From positions 1 to 29,780 of IMG/VR virus record IMGVR_UViG_3300047557_001054: a stretch of 29,780 nucleotides of DNA; one strand, 5' to 3'. The number at the start of each line of letters is the position of its first letter. The first letter of the stretch is position 1. Shown here piece by piece: positions 21,564 to 28,276 of the stretch. Under the pieces are notes generated by a model. It ran no database searches. It saw nothing but the letters and a program-made list of their open reading frames with translations, and was not told the DNA's origin. This stretch comes from a virus. The position numbers and the translations under genes were made by a program.

Positions 21564-21915
21564 TACTACTCCTATCTTGTACCCATTGATCTAAGTCTTG
21601 TATTACCCAAGCTTTTTCTACTCCGTGCTGTTTACGTTTTACTATGACGAAGGCTGGTGGTGAAAGAGTAAGCCCACGAGCCTTCGCATAGTTGGCTGCC
21701 TCAGTCTGAGCTTCTGCCCAGAACTGCGGAAGATTAATTGATTTGCGGTTCTTGCACTCCAAAATATAGGTCTGACCTGCGATTATGGTGACGATATCAC
21801 CCTCGTCATTTGCCCCAGCCTTGGCCAATCGCTCAGCGAAATGTCCTAGTTTGCGTAGATATTTCATAACATCTGTCTCAAACTTTGAACCCTTAGCTTT
21901 GTTATAACTAGACAT
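21544..21915 (-). CDS. Holliday-junction-resolvase-like nuclease (123 aa)
   Basis: The start is ATG 21915 (MSSYNKAKGSKFE), one base after the previous TAG, with AAGGA upstream; a longer in-frame start at 21984 would cover the previous gene. Active-site arrangement E13, D40 (GANDEGDI) and E53-x-K55 (YILECKNRK) with a preceding basic helix is that of PD-(D/E)XK archaeal Hjc-type and phage resolvases. Size also fits. It would cut branched DNA made during replication or packaging. A simple endonuclease role is the alternative. Confidence 0.75.
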   Translation of the reverse strand: MSSYNKAKGSKFETDVMKYLRKLGHFAERLAKAGANDEGDIVTIIAGQTYILECKNRKSINLPQFWAEAQTEAANYAKARGLTLSPPAFVIVKRKQHGVEKAWVIQDLDQWVQDRSSNANTTR

Positions 21916-21916
21916 T

Positions 21917-22150
21917 CTATTGTAGTTCCTTTTCAATAGCCTGAATAGTTGAGCAGGGATAAGATGAATGTTCACAACTATCACACATTAGTATATCAAG
22001 ATAGTTTTCACGCTTAACTGGCTTATGCAATTCCATTACTGCACGAAGAGCAAACAAAGAACGAGCAGGAAACCATTCACCAATGGCACCAACAAATGCA
22101 CCTTCGTCTATGTCCTTGTTTATGTATGCAATTAACTCTTCGTGTGTCAT
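21917..22150 (-). CDS. Conserved phage protein with Cys pair (77 aa)
   Basis: ATG at 22150 overlaps the epimerase TGA. The pattern FALRAVMELHKPV followed by ILMCDSC ... YPCSTIQAIEKEL is one I recognise from many actinobacterial phages and their hosts. C-x2-C with a downstream YPC may bind zinc. Function unknown. Confidence 0.75.
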   Translation of the reverse strand: MTHEELIAYINKDIDEGAFVGAIGEWFPARSLFALRAVMELHKPVKRENYLDILMCDSCEHSSYPCSTIQAIEKELQ

Positions 22151-23010
22151 AGTATTCCCTTGACCGCCATCTCTATACCTTGTTCCAAAGTAATCTTTGG
22201 TTGGTAGAAAGATAACATCTTTTCGTTATCAGATACCCGGTGCATACATCCAACAGGCTTATCAGGTCTAGTCTTAATCTCACCTTTGTAACCAACAGCA
22301 TCCATAGATAGTTGTGCTAGCTCTAAGAATGAAGTAGATCTGCCCCAACCAAGATTGACTGGTCCAATAGATGGCGCTTCAAGCGCAGCCATTACAGCAC
22401 CAACAATATCTTTGATATGAATGAAGTCTCTAGTCTGTGTGCCTGGTCCCCATACTTCAAATGGGTCAGCTTTGTCTAGCGCTCGCTTTACATACATCGG
22501 GAATGGATAGTTCAAGTCTTGGTCTGTACCATATCCGCTGAATGGTCTAAAGATATAGACATTATCCACAAAGGATGCAAGGTATTCGCCAATCAACTTG
22601 GATGCACCATATGTCATATCAGGCATAGACAGATGTTCCCAGCAAGACATAGTTTCTTTTAGTTTAACGTGACGCTCGTTAGTCTGTAGTGATACTGGAT
22701 AGGCAGCACTGCTTGAGAAGTACACTACCTTCTTAGGTTTAGTCTTTAAGCACCACTGAAAGAACTCAGAGTCAATAGAAAAGTTATCAGCCACTGCAAG
22801 TGGGCGACCCTCGATGGATTCACGCCCACCTACGATGGCTGCTAGATGGATCACTAGGTCGAACTGTCTATCAACAGACTTAAATAAGTCACGGCAATCA
22901 CCGTTGTCTTTAATATCCATACCATATACAGTCCATCCATCTTTGTTGAGATACTCAGTAAAGTATCTGCCAACAAAACCTTTATCTCCAGTCACCAGTG
23001 CTTTCTTCAT
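22147..23010 (-). CDS. NAD(P)-dependent sugar epimerase/dehydratase (287 aa)
   Basis: Extended short-chain dehydrogenase fold. The NAD-binding VTGDKGFVGRYF (GxxGxxG, residues 7-18), LVIHLAAIVGG (near 53-63), the Ser strand VVYFSSSAAYP, and the catalytic YGASK (Y-x3-K, about 136-140). FRPFSGYGTDQ and TRDFIHIKDIVGA further down are typical of GDP-fucose synthase and UDP-sugar epimerase relatives. It acts on nucleotide-sugars in the cytoplasm. It is ATGA-coupled to the glycosyltransferase gene, so both probably modify one target: virion glycan, host surface or DNA. Confidence 0.88.
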   Translation of the reverse strand: MKKALVTGDKGFVGRYFTEYLNKDGWTVYGMDIKDNGDCRDLFKSVDRQFDLVIHLAAIVGGRESIEGRPLAVADNFSIDSEFFQWCLKTKPKKVVYFSSSAAYPVSLQTNERHVKLKETMSCWEHLSMPDMTYGASKLIGEYLASFVDNVYIFRPFSGYGTDQDLNYPFPMYVKRALDKADPFEVWGPGTQTRDFIHIKDIVGAVMAALEAPSIGPVNLGWGRSTSFLELAQLSMDAVGYKGEIKTRPDKPVGCMHRVSDNEKMLSFYQPKITLEQGIEMAVKGIL

Positions 23011-23675
23011 TGGCTTACTTTCATCATAACTCTAATAGCATCTTCTTTAAGTTGGTGTGTGCAGTATTCTCTGAAGGCTTCAGCATCGTGGTTGCCAATC
23101 TCAGATGAGTTAACCTCCTGATACTGGGCATCTACCTTAGACTTGCCAGCCATATAGTGCATATGTTCTACGATTACATCAGGGTTATAGTCTAGGCAGC
23201 TAAGTACCTGACCAAATAGTTTCCAGAAGTTATCCATATACAGATGGATTAGTCTTGGTGGTGCAAAGAAACCTAACTCTTTAGAGATGTTGGTTGACAT
23301 CATCACCATAGTAGGTAGGTTCTCACCCTGGAATAGGTCGTTACCATATGAGATGCCATAGCCTCTAGTCCTAATAGGTTCATAGAGTTTCTTGTCCCAC
23401 TCAGCAGTTCTGACGAGGTGATCATCTCCCATAAAGGAGATAGTTTCATACTTGTCCTGATACTTCTTGACCAGCAGATTCAAGGTTCCATTCATACGAA
23501 GTCTTGGGTTGACCTCTCTGATCACACCTTCCATCTCTGGGTAGCTATCAGCATCGTCATCATCTAAACCAATCAACAGGTCTGAGATAACGCTGTGTTC
23601 CTTTAGCGCATCAAAGGCAATCTTCGCCTTGTCTGGTCTACCTCTTGCTGGGATAATCACTAGGTTTGTATTCAT
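23007..23675 (-). CDS. Glycosyltransferase-like protein, GT-A fold (222 aa)
   Basis: It opens with NLVIIPARGRPDKAKIAFDA, the nucleotide-sugar strand and helix of GT-A enzymes. An acidic cluster GLDDDDADSYPEM and a second acidic motif SFMGDDHLVRT (near residues 78-88) fit the DxD metal site. A later part (FFAPPRLIHLYMDNFWKLFG) is a probable acceptor region. Start ATG 23675 follows the helicase TAA directly. Probably transfers the sugar made by the next gene's product; acceptor unknown. Confidence 0.75.
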   Translation of the reverse strand: MNTNLVIIPARGRPDKAKIAFDALKEHSVISDLLIGLDDDDADSYPEMEGVIREVNPRLRMNGTLNLLVKKYQDKYETISFMGDDHLVRTAEWDKKLYEPIRTRGYGISYGNDLFQGENLPTMVMMSTNISKELGFFAPPRLIHLYMDNFWKLFGQVLSCLDYNPDVIVEHMHYMAGKSKVDAQYQEVNSSEIGNHDAEAFREYCTHQLKEDAIRVMMKVSQ

Positions 23676-24509
23676 TTAATACCTCACTAAAGGATTGCCG
23701 TGTCTAACCATACGTCCTACCGCATCTGCATTTTCTATACGACAGGTTGCATAGTCTACAAACAAGGATACAAATTCATCGGCATTGGCATACATAGGAC
23801 CGAAGCGATTCTTAACCGGAGCCACACGTAGTGTGCCCTCTGTTGGAGAGTATCCGAGTGTAAGAATTAAGCTCGGCAGTTGCGAAATCTTTCCGTGAAT
23901 TGCTCTTCGCTGTGGCGGTTTGGTGGTATCACCATACTCGCTTTGCTCTGATACGTGGTGCAGTACTAGCACACAGGCCTCAGTCTTTCTGGCCATATCG
24001 TGTAGCTCCATCATTATCTGACGAAGACCTGCCCACTCATTTTCGTGTTCTGCTACTACGTTCATCAGGTTATCTATGACTATCAGCTCCGGTGCTATAC
24101 CGAAGACTTCAACATAAGCCTTAACCTCTAGCTCTATATCATCCAAGCTGGGAGATGAATCAAATACCCACTGGATATGCGACATATTACCTAGGTAACT
24201 ATCGTAGTATTTTGGATTGTTTTGCAGGTTTGTCTCGACACTGACCTGTCCGTGACCTGACAGTGCCGAGGCTACCCTAATCATTACCGTTGCAGTATCT
24301 GTATCTGCAGAGAAGAAAAGTGTTGGAACCTTCGCTCTTATTGCATAGACCAAAGCAAACATAGATTTACCAGCGTTTGGTGCAGCGGCAACCATACACA
24401 CTTGACCTCGCCGGAATTTAATCTGCTTGCTGCTAAGATCTGTCCACACGTCGGGCAACGGAGTTGCCTTAGTTGTGACACTGCTCCAAGCCCGCGAAAG
24501 CTTAAGCAC
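23676..24509 (-). CDS. DnaB/RecA-like replicative helicase ATPase (277 aa, GTG start)
   Basis: GTG at 24509 with GGAGG six bases upstream, overlapping WhiB by eight bases. Walker A AAPNAGKS (42-49), a motif FFSADTDTATVMIRVAS (about 65-81), Walker B ELIVIDNL (141-148) and LVLHHVSE (181-188) are in the order of RecA-fold DnaB helicases. The N-terminal DnaB primase-binding domain is absent, so it is about half the length of bacterial DnaB, as in several phages. With the primase genes downstream it likely forms the replication fork. Confidence 0.85.
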   Translation of the reverse strand: MLKLSRAWSSVTTKATPLPDVWTDLSSKQIKFRRGQVCMVAAAPNAGKSMFALVYAIRAKVPTLFFSADTDTATVMIRVASALSGHGQVSVETNLQNNPKYYDSYLGNMSHIQWVFDSSPSLDDIELEVKAYVEVFGIAPELIVIDNLMNVVAEHENEWAGLRQIMMELHDMARKTEACVLVLHHVSEQSEYGDTTKPPQRRAIHGKISQLPSLILTLGYSPTEGTLRVAPVKNRFGPMYANADEFVSLFVDYATCRIENADAVGRMVRHGNPLVRY

Positions 24510-24768
24510 TGCGTTCCTCCCTCGGTAAAACTATCCCTCGTTTTCTTCTTATCAGCGTTCTTTCATACGCTGTAAGGCCTCCCCAGACACCAAATCTTTC
24601 AAATTTGATGCCCCATTCTGCACACTCAGCTTTATGGATACAGTTGTTACATATACTTCTAGCGTAAACAATGTCTCCGTTGGTTCCGTATCCTTGTTCA
24701 GGAAACCAAGCATCTCCATTTCCTGTTTGTGCACATAGCGGAGCCTCGTAGTTACGTGGCTCTCGCAT
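24502..24768 (-). CDS. WhiB-family Fe-S transcription factor (88 aa)
   Basis: Four Cys as C12 ... C40-x2-C43-x5-C49 bind a [4Fe-4S] cluster in WhiB proteins; the turn GVWGGLT (60-66) and a basic C-terminus (RRKRGIVLPREER) are the other hallmarks. WhiB-like proteins bind the sigma factor region 4 of actinobacterial RNA polymerase; phage versions (TM4 WhiB) inhibit host WhiB2. This is the strongest host marker in the window. ATG at 24768 lies four bases after the previous stop with no clear Shine-Dalgarno, so coupling is likely. Confidence 0.93.
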   Translation of the reverse strand: MREPRNYEAPLCAQTGNGDAWFPEQGYGTNGDIVYARSICNNCIHKAECAEWGIKFERFGVWGGLTAYERTLIRRKRGIVLPREERSA

Positions 24769-24772
24769 CGCG

Positions 24773-25138
24773 TTACTTGACCCAGATTGTTGGGCACTTA
24801 TCTACTGCTCCCTTTGGAGCAGCACACATATAACCCTTCCAAGGTCCTTTAGCGCCTGTTCCTTCTCTGTATGTCATCGCACCGTGACGGCAGCTATGAC
24901 CAGCCGACGGATTGGCTGGAGCAACAGAAGCAGCAGCTACTGGCGCAGCACTACGTATGGGCGCAGGAGCAGCAGAGCTTGTGAAAGATTGGCTAACGCT
25001 TCCAATAAGGGCGGAAAAGTCTTGCGCTGCGGTTAGCAGCGATTCTAGTTCCTCCTTGTTTGCAGCATAAAGATTGATAAGAGTTCCATCTGGTGACTTG
25101 AAGTTCACCTGGAACTTTGTTGATTCTGGTGCAGCCAT
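24773..25138 (-). CDS. Zn-binding C-terminal protein, replication block (121 aa)
   Basis: ATG at 25138 (MAAPESTKFQVNFK), one base after the exonuclease TAA, with GGAGG upstream; a longer in-frame start at 25204 is inside the exonuclease gene. N-terminal domain with FQVNFKSPDGTLINLYAANK and a helix, an Ala/Pro/Ser linker (about residues 52-78), then C-x-H ... C ... C (HSCRHGAMTYREG, KGYMCAAPKG, DKCPTIWVK), a zinc-ribbon tail frequent in actinobacterial phages. Probably binds DNA or partners of the exonuclease. Confidence 0.7.
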   Translation of the reverse strand: MAAPESTKFQVNFKSPDGTLINLYAANKEELESLLTAAQDFSALIGSVSQSFTSSAAPAPIRSAAPVAAASVAPANPSAGHSCRHGAMTYREGTGAKGPWKGYMCAAPKGAVDKCPTIWVK

Positions 25139-25139
25139 T

Positions 25140-26081
25140 TTACTTACCTCCGGTTTTCTTGATGGAAAGCCTTGCGCTTTCCTTCCCTTGTTTAGTCGGC
25201 ACAAAGCCTAGTGCTTTCTCCACTGCTTCTTTGTCGACTGTATTGCTCTGGATAGTAGACCACTTGATCTCATAACCAGTTGAAGTAACCCCAGTAATAC
25301 CTTGTAAGGCTTCCCGTAGAGCTTCCTTCTTGGCTTCTAACGCCTTGATTTCTTCATCTACTTGTGCATAGTGAAGAGCTGTGATACCTGTCTGAGTATC
25401 TTCAATGATTGGTAACTCAGTTTTTATAACTTCTTTTTTTAGACCAACGCATCCCATCTCGCCTGTCGGGTCATAGAACTTGCAATAGAATTTGCAGTAT
25501 GACTCATCGCGTTCCGGTGCTGGTGCTTCAGCAGATTCCTTGATAGCAGCAAGCCAGTTAAGGGCTTCTAGTGCTATCGCTTCATCGTATGGTTCGGAGT
25601 GAACTTTGATATCGCGCTCATCTCCATCTCTTGGTATGGCTACCAGATTGACAGTTTTGACCTTCCCCTTGCCAGACTTTTCAATAAGGTAGCCATAAGT
25701 TTGTACCTGCCAGCGCTGTTGTTGGCTCGGGAAGTAGCTTAGGTTCTTAGCCTTTACTGTCTTCCAGTCAATGACATCTCCTGAGTCCGGTAGGAAAGCA
25801 TCAACGTGAGCCTTCATTCCGTTGTATTCAACGGTAGTCTCTAGCATTATTGAGTTGTTACCAGCAAAAGCATTCTCGATTGCAGAGTGAATAGCTGTGC
25901 CCATTATGGCAGCAAGCTTTAACTCATTGTCGTTAGTCTCGGGCTGGTTGTTGAGTCGATACCAAACCTTACGGCGGCATCCACCCAATTCTGATGGACC
26001 AATCTGTACCTGTGTACTGCGTGGTCTGTTGTTTTCTTTATCGTGTAATGCTTTAACAAGCATCTCTTTAATGTTAGTCAT
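25140..26081 (-). CDS. Fe-S PD-(D/E)XK exonuclease, RecB/Cas4-like (313 aa)
   Basis: GGCRRKVWYRL (C35), GTAIHSAIE (H65), HVDAFLP (D94), VIDWKT (D105-x-K107) and QVQTYGYL (Q127) give the nuclease site order of RecB/Cas4-type enzymes. C35 with C196, C200 and C211 (YCKFYCKFYDPTGEMGC) makes a plausible Fe-S cluster that clamps the fold. A C-terminal coiled coil (about 240-262) follows. It likely resects double-strand ends for recombination-dependent replication. No cas genes or CRISPR array are nearby. ATG at 26081 overlaps the end of the microprotein gene. Confidence 0.85.
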   Translation of the reverse strand: MTNIKEMLVKALHDKENNRPRSTQVQIGPSELGGCRRKVWYRLNNQPETNDNELKLAAIMGTAIHSAIENAFAGNNSIMLETTVEYNGMKAHVDAFLPDSGDVIDWKTVKAKNLSYFPSQQQRWQVQTYGYLIEKSGKGKVKTVNLVAIPRDGDERDIKVHSEPYDEAIALEALNWLAAIKESAEAPAPERDESYCKFYCKFYDPTGEMGCVGLKKEVIKTELPIIEDTQTGITALHYAQVDEEIKALEAKKEALREALQGITGVTSTGYEIKWSTIQSNTVDKEAVEKALGFVPTKQGKESARLSIKKTGGK

Positions 26082-26160
26082 TCTTATGCGCTCCGTGATT
26101 GAAAACTAATATAACAAAGACTAAAAGAAGATAGCCTAATATCCACCACATCAAACCCAT
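26074..26160 (-). CDS. 28-aa transmembrane microprotein
   Basis: The frame from ATG 26160 (MGLMWWILGYLLLVFVILVF) to TAA 26076-26074 is one membrane helix with a short polar tail (NHGAHKND). AGGTGG lies five bases upstream of 26160. A second ATG at 26151 makes TGATG with the upstream stop, so either start would be coupled. Its end overlaps the exonuclease start. Role unknown. Confidence 0.65.
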   Translation of the reverse strand: MGLMWWILGYLLLVFVILVFNHGAHKND

Positions 26161-26339
26161 ATCTGCCACCTGGTAAAAGTAACATTAAAAAACAAGAAGT
26201 TCAACTGAAATATAGATGCTTCGTGAGCACCTGATGGATGATCGTATAGCTTGTAGTAATCAAAACCTAAAGCAAAGTTGTTTATATAGTGTCTATTGAA
26301 ATGAACACTATACCTGCCAAGGTCGTAGTCTGGTTTCAT
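26151..26339 (-). CDS. Small aromatic-rich protein (62 aa)
   Basis: ATG at 26339 is TAATG-coupled to the protease gene, with AAGGAG five bases upstream. It is rich in Tyr, Phe, His and Asn (YSVHFNRHYINNFALGFDYY), and ends LFFNVTFTRWQIWV. No Cys motif or long hydrophobic helix. Probably a small beta protein. Function unknown. Confidence 0.65.
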   Translation of the reverse strand: MKPDYDLGRYSVHFNRHYINNFALGFDYYKLYDHPSGAHEASIFQLNFLFFNVTFTRWQIWV

Positions 26340-26902
26340 TAATACTCCTTATGTTGGATAACCAACTGTATTGGCGGGCAGGTATTAACGTCAAGCATTG
26401 ATGCTATCTGAACAGCTTTCTCGGCGTGTCGAGCTGGATCTAAATTAAGTTGGCGACCAGGAAGACCACTAAGGTAGCCAAGACCAAACTGCCCACCAGA
26501 GCCAAGGCCGTAGATACCTTGGTCGCTTTTGATGAATGATAAGTCCACTGCGATATGAAATAGATGAGCGTTGAACGCCACGAGATAATCAAATCCTGAA
26601 TCTTTATCTTTGCCCGCTTCATAAGGTTCGTATCCATTCTCCTTAAAAGCCGTGACTATGGACGGCAGTACTTTCTTACCCATCCATTGGATGGGGTCTG
26701 CACCTTTATACACAGGTGGCTTCCAGTTATAAGTTAAGATATCACCAGGGCGCGAATCGCCGGTAATACCCAGCAGATACTTCCCAACGGAGATTATCTT
26801 TGGCGTGGATGTACTTACGGTGCGTAAGTTATCCTCGGTGATTTGAGAATCGGCAGCTAATACACAGCGGTCCTCTAATTCAATTCCAATCAGGGTAGTC
26901 AT
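26339..26902 (-). CDS. HslV/proteasome-beta-like Ntn hydrolase (187 aa)
   Basis: It opens MTTLIGIELEDRCVLAADSQ: removal of Met leaves an N-terminal Thr, the nucleophile of HslV and proteasome beta subunits. Counting mature residues, D17 (AADSQ) and K34 (TPKI, usually K33) follow. YGLGSGGQFGLGYL (S134) matches the GSGG turn of HslV, and HAEKAVQIASMLDVNTCPPI matches the helix AREIAxKAL of that family. Length fits an unmodified beta-type subunit. No HslU or other ATPase is nearby, so a host unfoldase or self-standing role is possible. AAGGAG is 15 bases from the ATG, longer than usual. Confidence 0.85.
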   Translation of the reverse strand: MTTLIGIELEDRCVLAADSQITEDNLRTVSTSTPKIISVGKYLLGITGDSRPGDILTYNWKPPVYKGADPIQWMGKKVLPSIVTAFKENGYEPYEAGKDKDSGFDYLVAFNAHLFHIAVDLSFIKSDQGIYGLGSGGQFGLGYLSGLPGRQLNLDPARHAEKAVQIASMLDVNTCPPIQLVIQHKEY

Positions 26903-27059
26903 AGTCAGAAAATTTTACTCCTTATACGGCGTGTCGTCACAGCGACACACCCAGCGGATTATTATAATATGAGCCGAAGGCGAATTACAGACGGCCCCTA
27001 TACGGGGCCGAGGCGGAAGCCGAGAGGCGACTGACCACAGGAAGGAGCCGTGCCGAGCA
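26903..27059. promoter_or_regulatory. Divergent spacer with four hairpins
   Basis: Between the protease gene and the plus-strand Cys-rich gene: GTGTCG/CGACAC (26931-26936 and 26943-26948), GCC-GAA-GGC (26973-26981), CGGCCCC/GGGGCCG (26992-26998 and 27004-27010, 5-base loop) and GGC-GGAA-GCC (about 27012-27021). A palindromic ATTATAAT (26961-26968) gives a TATAAT on both strands, but no good -35 is visible on either side. No T-tract follows the stems. Looks like a bidirectional promoter with a structured leader. Confidence 0.45.
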
Positions 27060-27287
27060 ATGCGGTTACGTCTACCAAGGCTGCGGAAAAATAGCTTACC
27101 ACCAATACAGGCCTCTGACCTTAGAGGTGTTGGTCCGACGCATCAATGCGTCTGCGGTTGCACCGTCTTTTCTACCTATGTCCAGTTTGATAACTACGAG
27201 ATCTGCTGGTATGCCTTAGATGTGCAGTGTGCCAACTGTGGCAACCTACTAAAAGCTCCCTGTCCTATCGACAAACCTGACATCTAA
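27060..27287 (+). CDS. Cys-rich zinc-binding-like protein (75 aa)
   Basis: ATG at 27060 with AGGAG twelve bases upstream. A basic start (MRLRLPRLRKNSLPPI) precedes HQCVCGCTVFSTYVQFDNYE, then ICWYALDVQCANCGNLLKAP and CPIDKPDI. The CxCxC and CxxC groups around a beta hairpin form a zinc-ribbon pattern I know from short phage proteins of actinobacteria. It is the only plus-strand gene between two minus-strand blocks, with its own structured leader, so it may be separately regulated. Function unknown. Confidence 0.7.
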   Translation: MRLRLPRLRKNSLPPIQASDLRGVGPTHQCVCGCTVFSTYVQFDNYEICWYALDVQCANCGNLLKAPCPIDKPDI

Positions 27288-27356
27288 ACCTAACATACCT
27301 ATTCAAACCTCACACCAAAACCTCCCTAATCGCCTCACAGGGCCGTAAAAGGGCAT

Positions 27357-27390
27357 AAAAAAAGAAGGCCCCAGGTTTCCCCAGGGCCTT
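27357..27390 (-). terminator. Strong rho-independent terminator after the lysis cassette
   Basis: On the minus strand AAGGCCCTGGG-GAAA-CCTGGGGCCTT (27390-27365) makes an 11-bp stem, with two G-T pairs, capped by a GNRA tetraloop, then CTTTTTTT (27364-27357). It ends the late transcript that reads tail and lysis genes, and lies after the plus-strand gene's stop, insulating the two. Confidence 0.93.
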
Positions 27391-27407
27391 TGCCTCGCGC
27401 TTTCTAA

Positions 27408-27593
27408 CTACTTCTTTCTGCCGAACTCTTTCGCAGATGGGTCTAACCACTTAAGGACTGGACCAAGGAAGCCTGCAAGAGCCGCTGTTCCTAGTACCTT
27501 AACGTCTGTCTCTCCTGCTAGGTAGAGTGCAATAGCAGCGGAAGCTGCAGCACGGAACCAGGTAAGAGATAGTTGCTTTAGTTGTTCTTTCAT
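27408..27593 (-). CDS. Holin-like membrane protein (61 aa)
   Basis: Two hydrophobic stretches, about residues 10-26 (TWFRAAASAAIALYLAG) and 32-49 (VKVLGTAALAGFLGPVLKW), with a basic C-terminus (DPSAKEFGRKK), fit a small two-helix holin. ATG at 27593 is TAATG-coupled to the peptidase gene. Holins open the membrane at lysis time. The family cannot be named with certainty. Confidence 0.7.
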   Translation of the reverse strand: MKEQLKQLSLTWFRAAASAAIALYLAGETDVKVLGTAALAGFLGPVLKWLDPSAKEFGRKK

Positions 27594-28066
27594 TAGTCCT
27601 CCTTCGGACTTGGCTTTTCTTTCTTCTTAGGATTTCTCCTAAGCTTAGCCCGCAGAGTTACCTTGGGCTTGTCTTCTATCCACCAGAACCAGTCGCCAGT
27701 ATTGCTAGCGCTGTCAGGGCGAATAGAAATATGGAGGTGCTTATTGTGAGGATTGCTACCAGTGTACTTTCGGTTACCCTCTTTACGTCTGGCTCTTGAC
27801 CAGATCTTTCCTTTGAAGATGAGGTACTCAACTCTCTCATCTTTCTTGAAAGTCTCAAAGAAGATATCACAATTCACACCATTCTTCGGGTCGTGAGTCA
27901 AGTCAACAGCAAGGCCGCTGTTGTGATCCGAGTTTGGGCTGGCTTTGATATGAGCCAACGAGGGCAATAATCCGTCTGACGCTTTGTTGCGCTTGGGCCA
28001 CAACGCTGTCGCCTGGCGTAGCACAGCAATAGCAGCAGGTTTCGCACGTCTTACAACAGGTTTCAT
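27593..28066 (-). CDS. M15-type peptidase, endolysin (157 aa)
   Basis: The zinc motif SDHNSGLAVDLTHD (H48, D55) and NPHNKHLHISI (H110 or H112) are those of M15 D-Ala-D-Ala carboxypeptidase/endopeptidase endolysins. KIWSRARRKEGNRKYTG lies between as usual. The Lys/Pro-rich tail (about residues 135-157) may bind the cell wall; no separate binding domain is seen. No signal peptide, so release depends on the holin. Cuts the peptide part of peptidoglycan. Confidence 0.85.
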   Translation of the reverse strand: MKPVVRRAKPAAIAVLRQATALWPKRNKASDGLLPSLAHIKASPNSDHNSGLAVDLTHDPKNGVNCDIFFETFKKDERVEYLIFKGKIWSRARRKEGNRKYTGSNPHNKHLHISIRPDSASNTGDWFWWIEDKPKVTLRAKLRRNPKKKEKPSPKED

Positions 28067-28069
28067 TTG

Positions 28070-28267
28070 TCATCCTCTATCTGCCAATATCTTGTAAATT
28101 TCATCTACTCTTTGTTCAAGTCTGTTGACTGTATCTTTCAGCGATGACCCGCCATTGGGCTTTAACTCATAAAGGAATGAACGGACTAACCATTTAAGTC
28201 CCATAAACAGGGTAGAGGCTATTCCAAGTATGGTGGCAATCAGTATTGCCCAATCAGCAGGGGTCAT
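28070..28267 (-). CDS. Membrane protein with C-terminal coiled coil (65 aa), lysis cassette
   Basis: A single membrane segment (about residues 5-26, DWAILIATILGIASTLFMGL) is followed by a basic-amphipathic turn (KWLVRSFLYELKPNGG) and a coiled coil (SLKDTVNRLEQRVDEIYKIL). This layout is known from small phage membrane proteins next to endolysins, resembling XhlA-type lysis partners. ATG at 28267 has TAGGAG upstream. May work with the 61-aa holin-like protein. Confidence 0.7.
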   Translation of the reverse strand: MTPADWAILIATILGIASTLFMGLKWLVRSFLYELKPNGGSSLKDTVNRLEQRVDEIYKILADRG

Positions 28268-28276
28268 TTATGGCTC

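Noticed and set aside
24552-24797. Alternative minus-strand frame over WhiB
   Set aside because: No motif, whereas the other frame has the full WhiB Cys pattern and GVWGG turn.
25140-26081. Cas4-like gene as evidence of a CRISPR system
   Set aside because: No repeat-spacer array and no other cas gene are visible; it fits phage recombination exonucleases.
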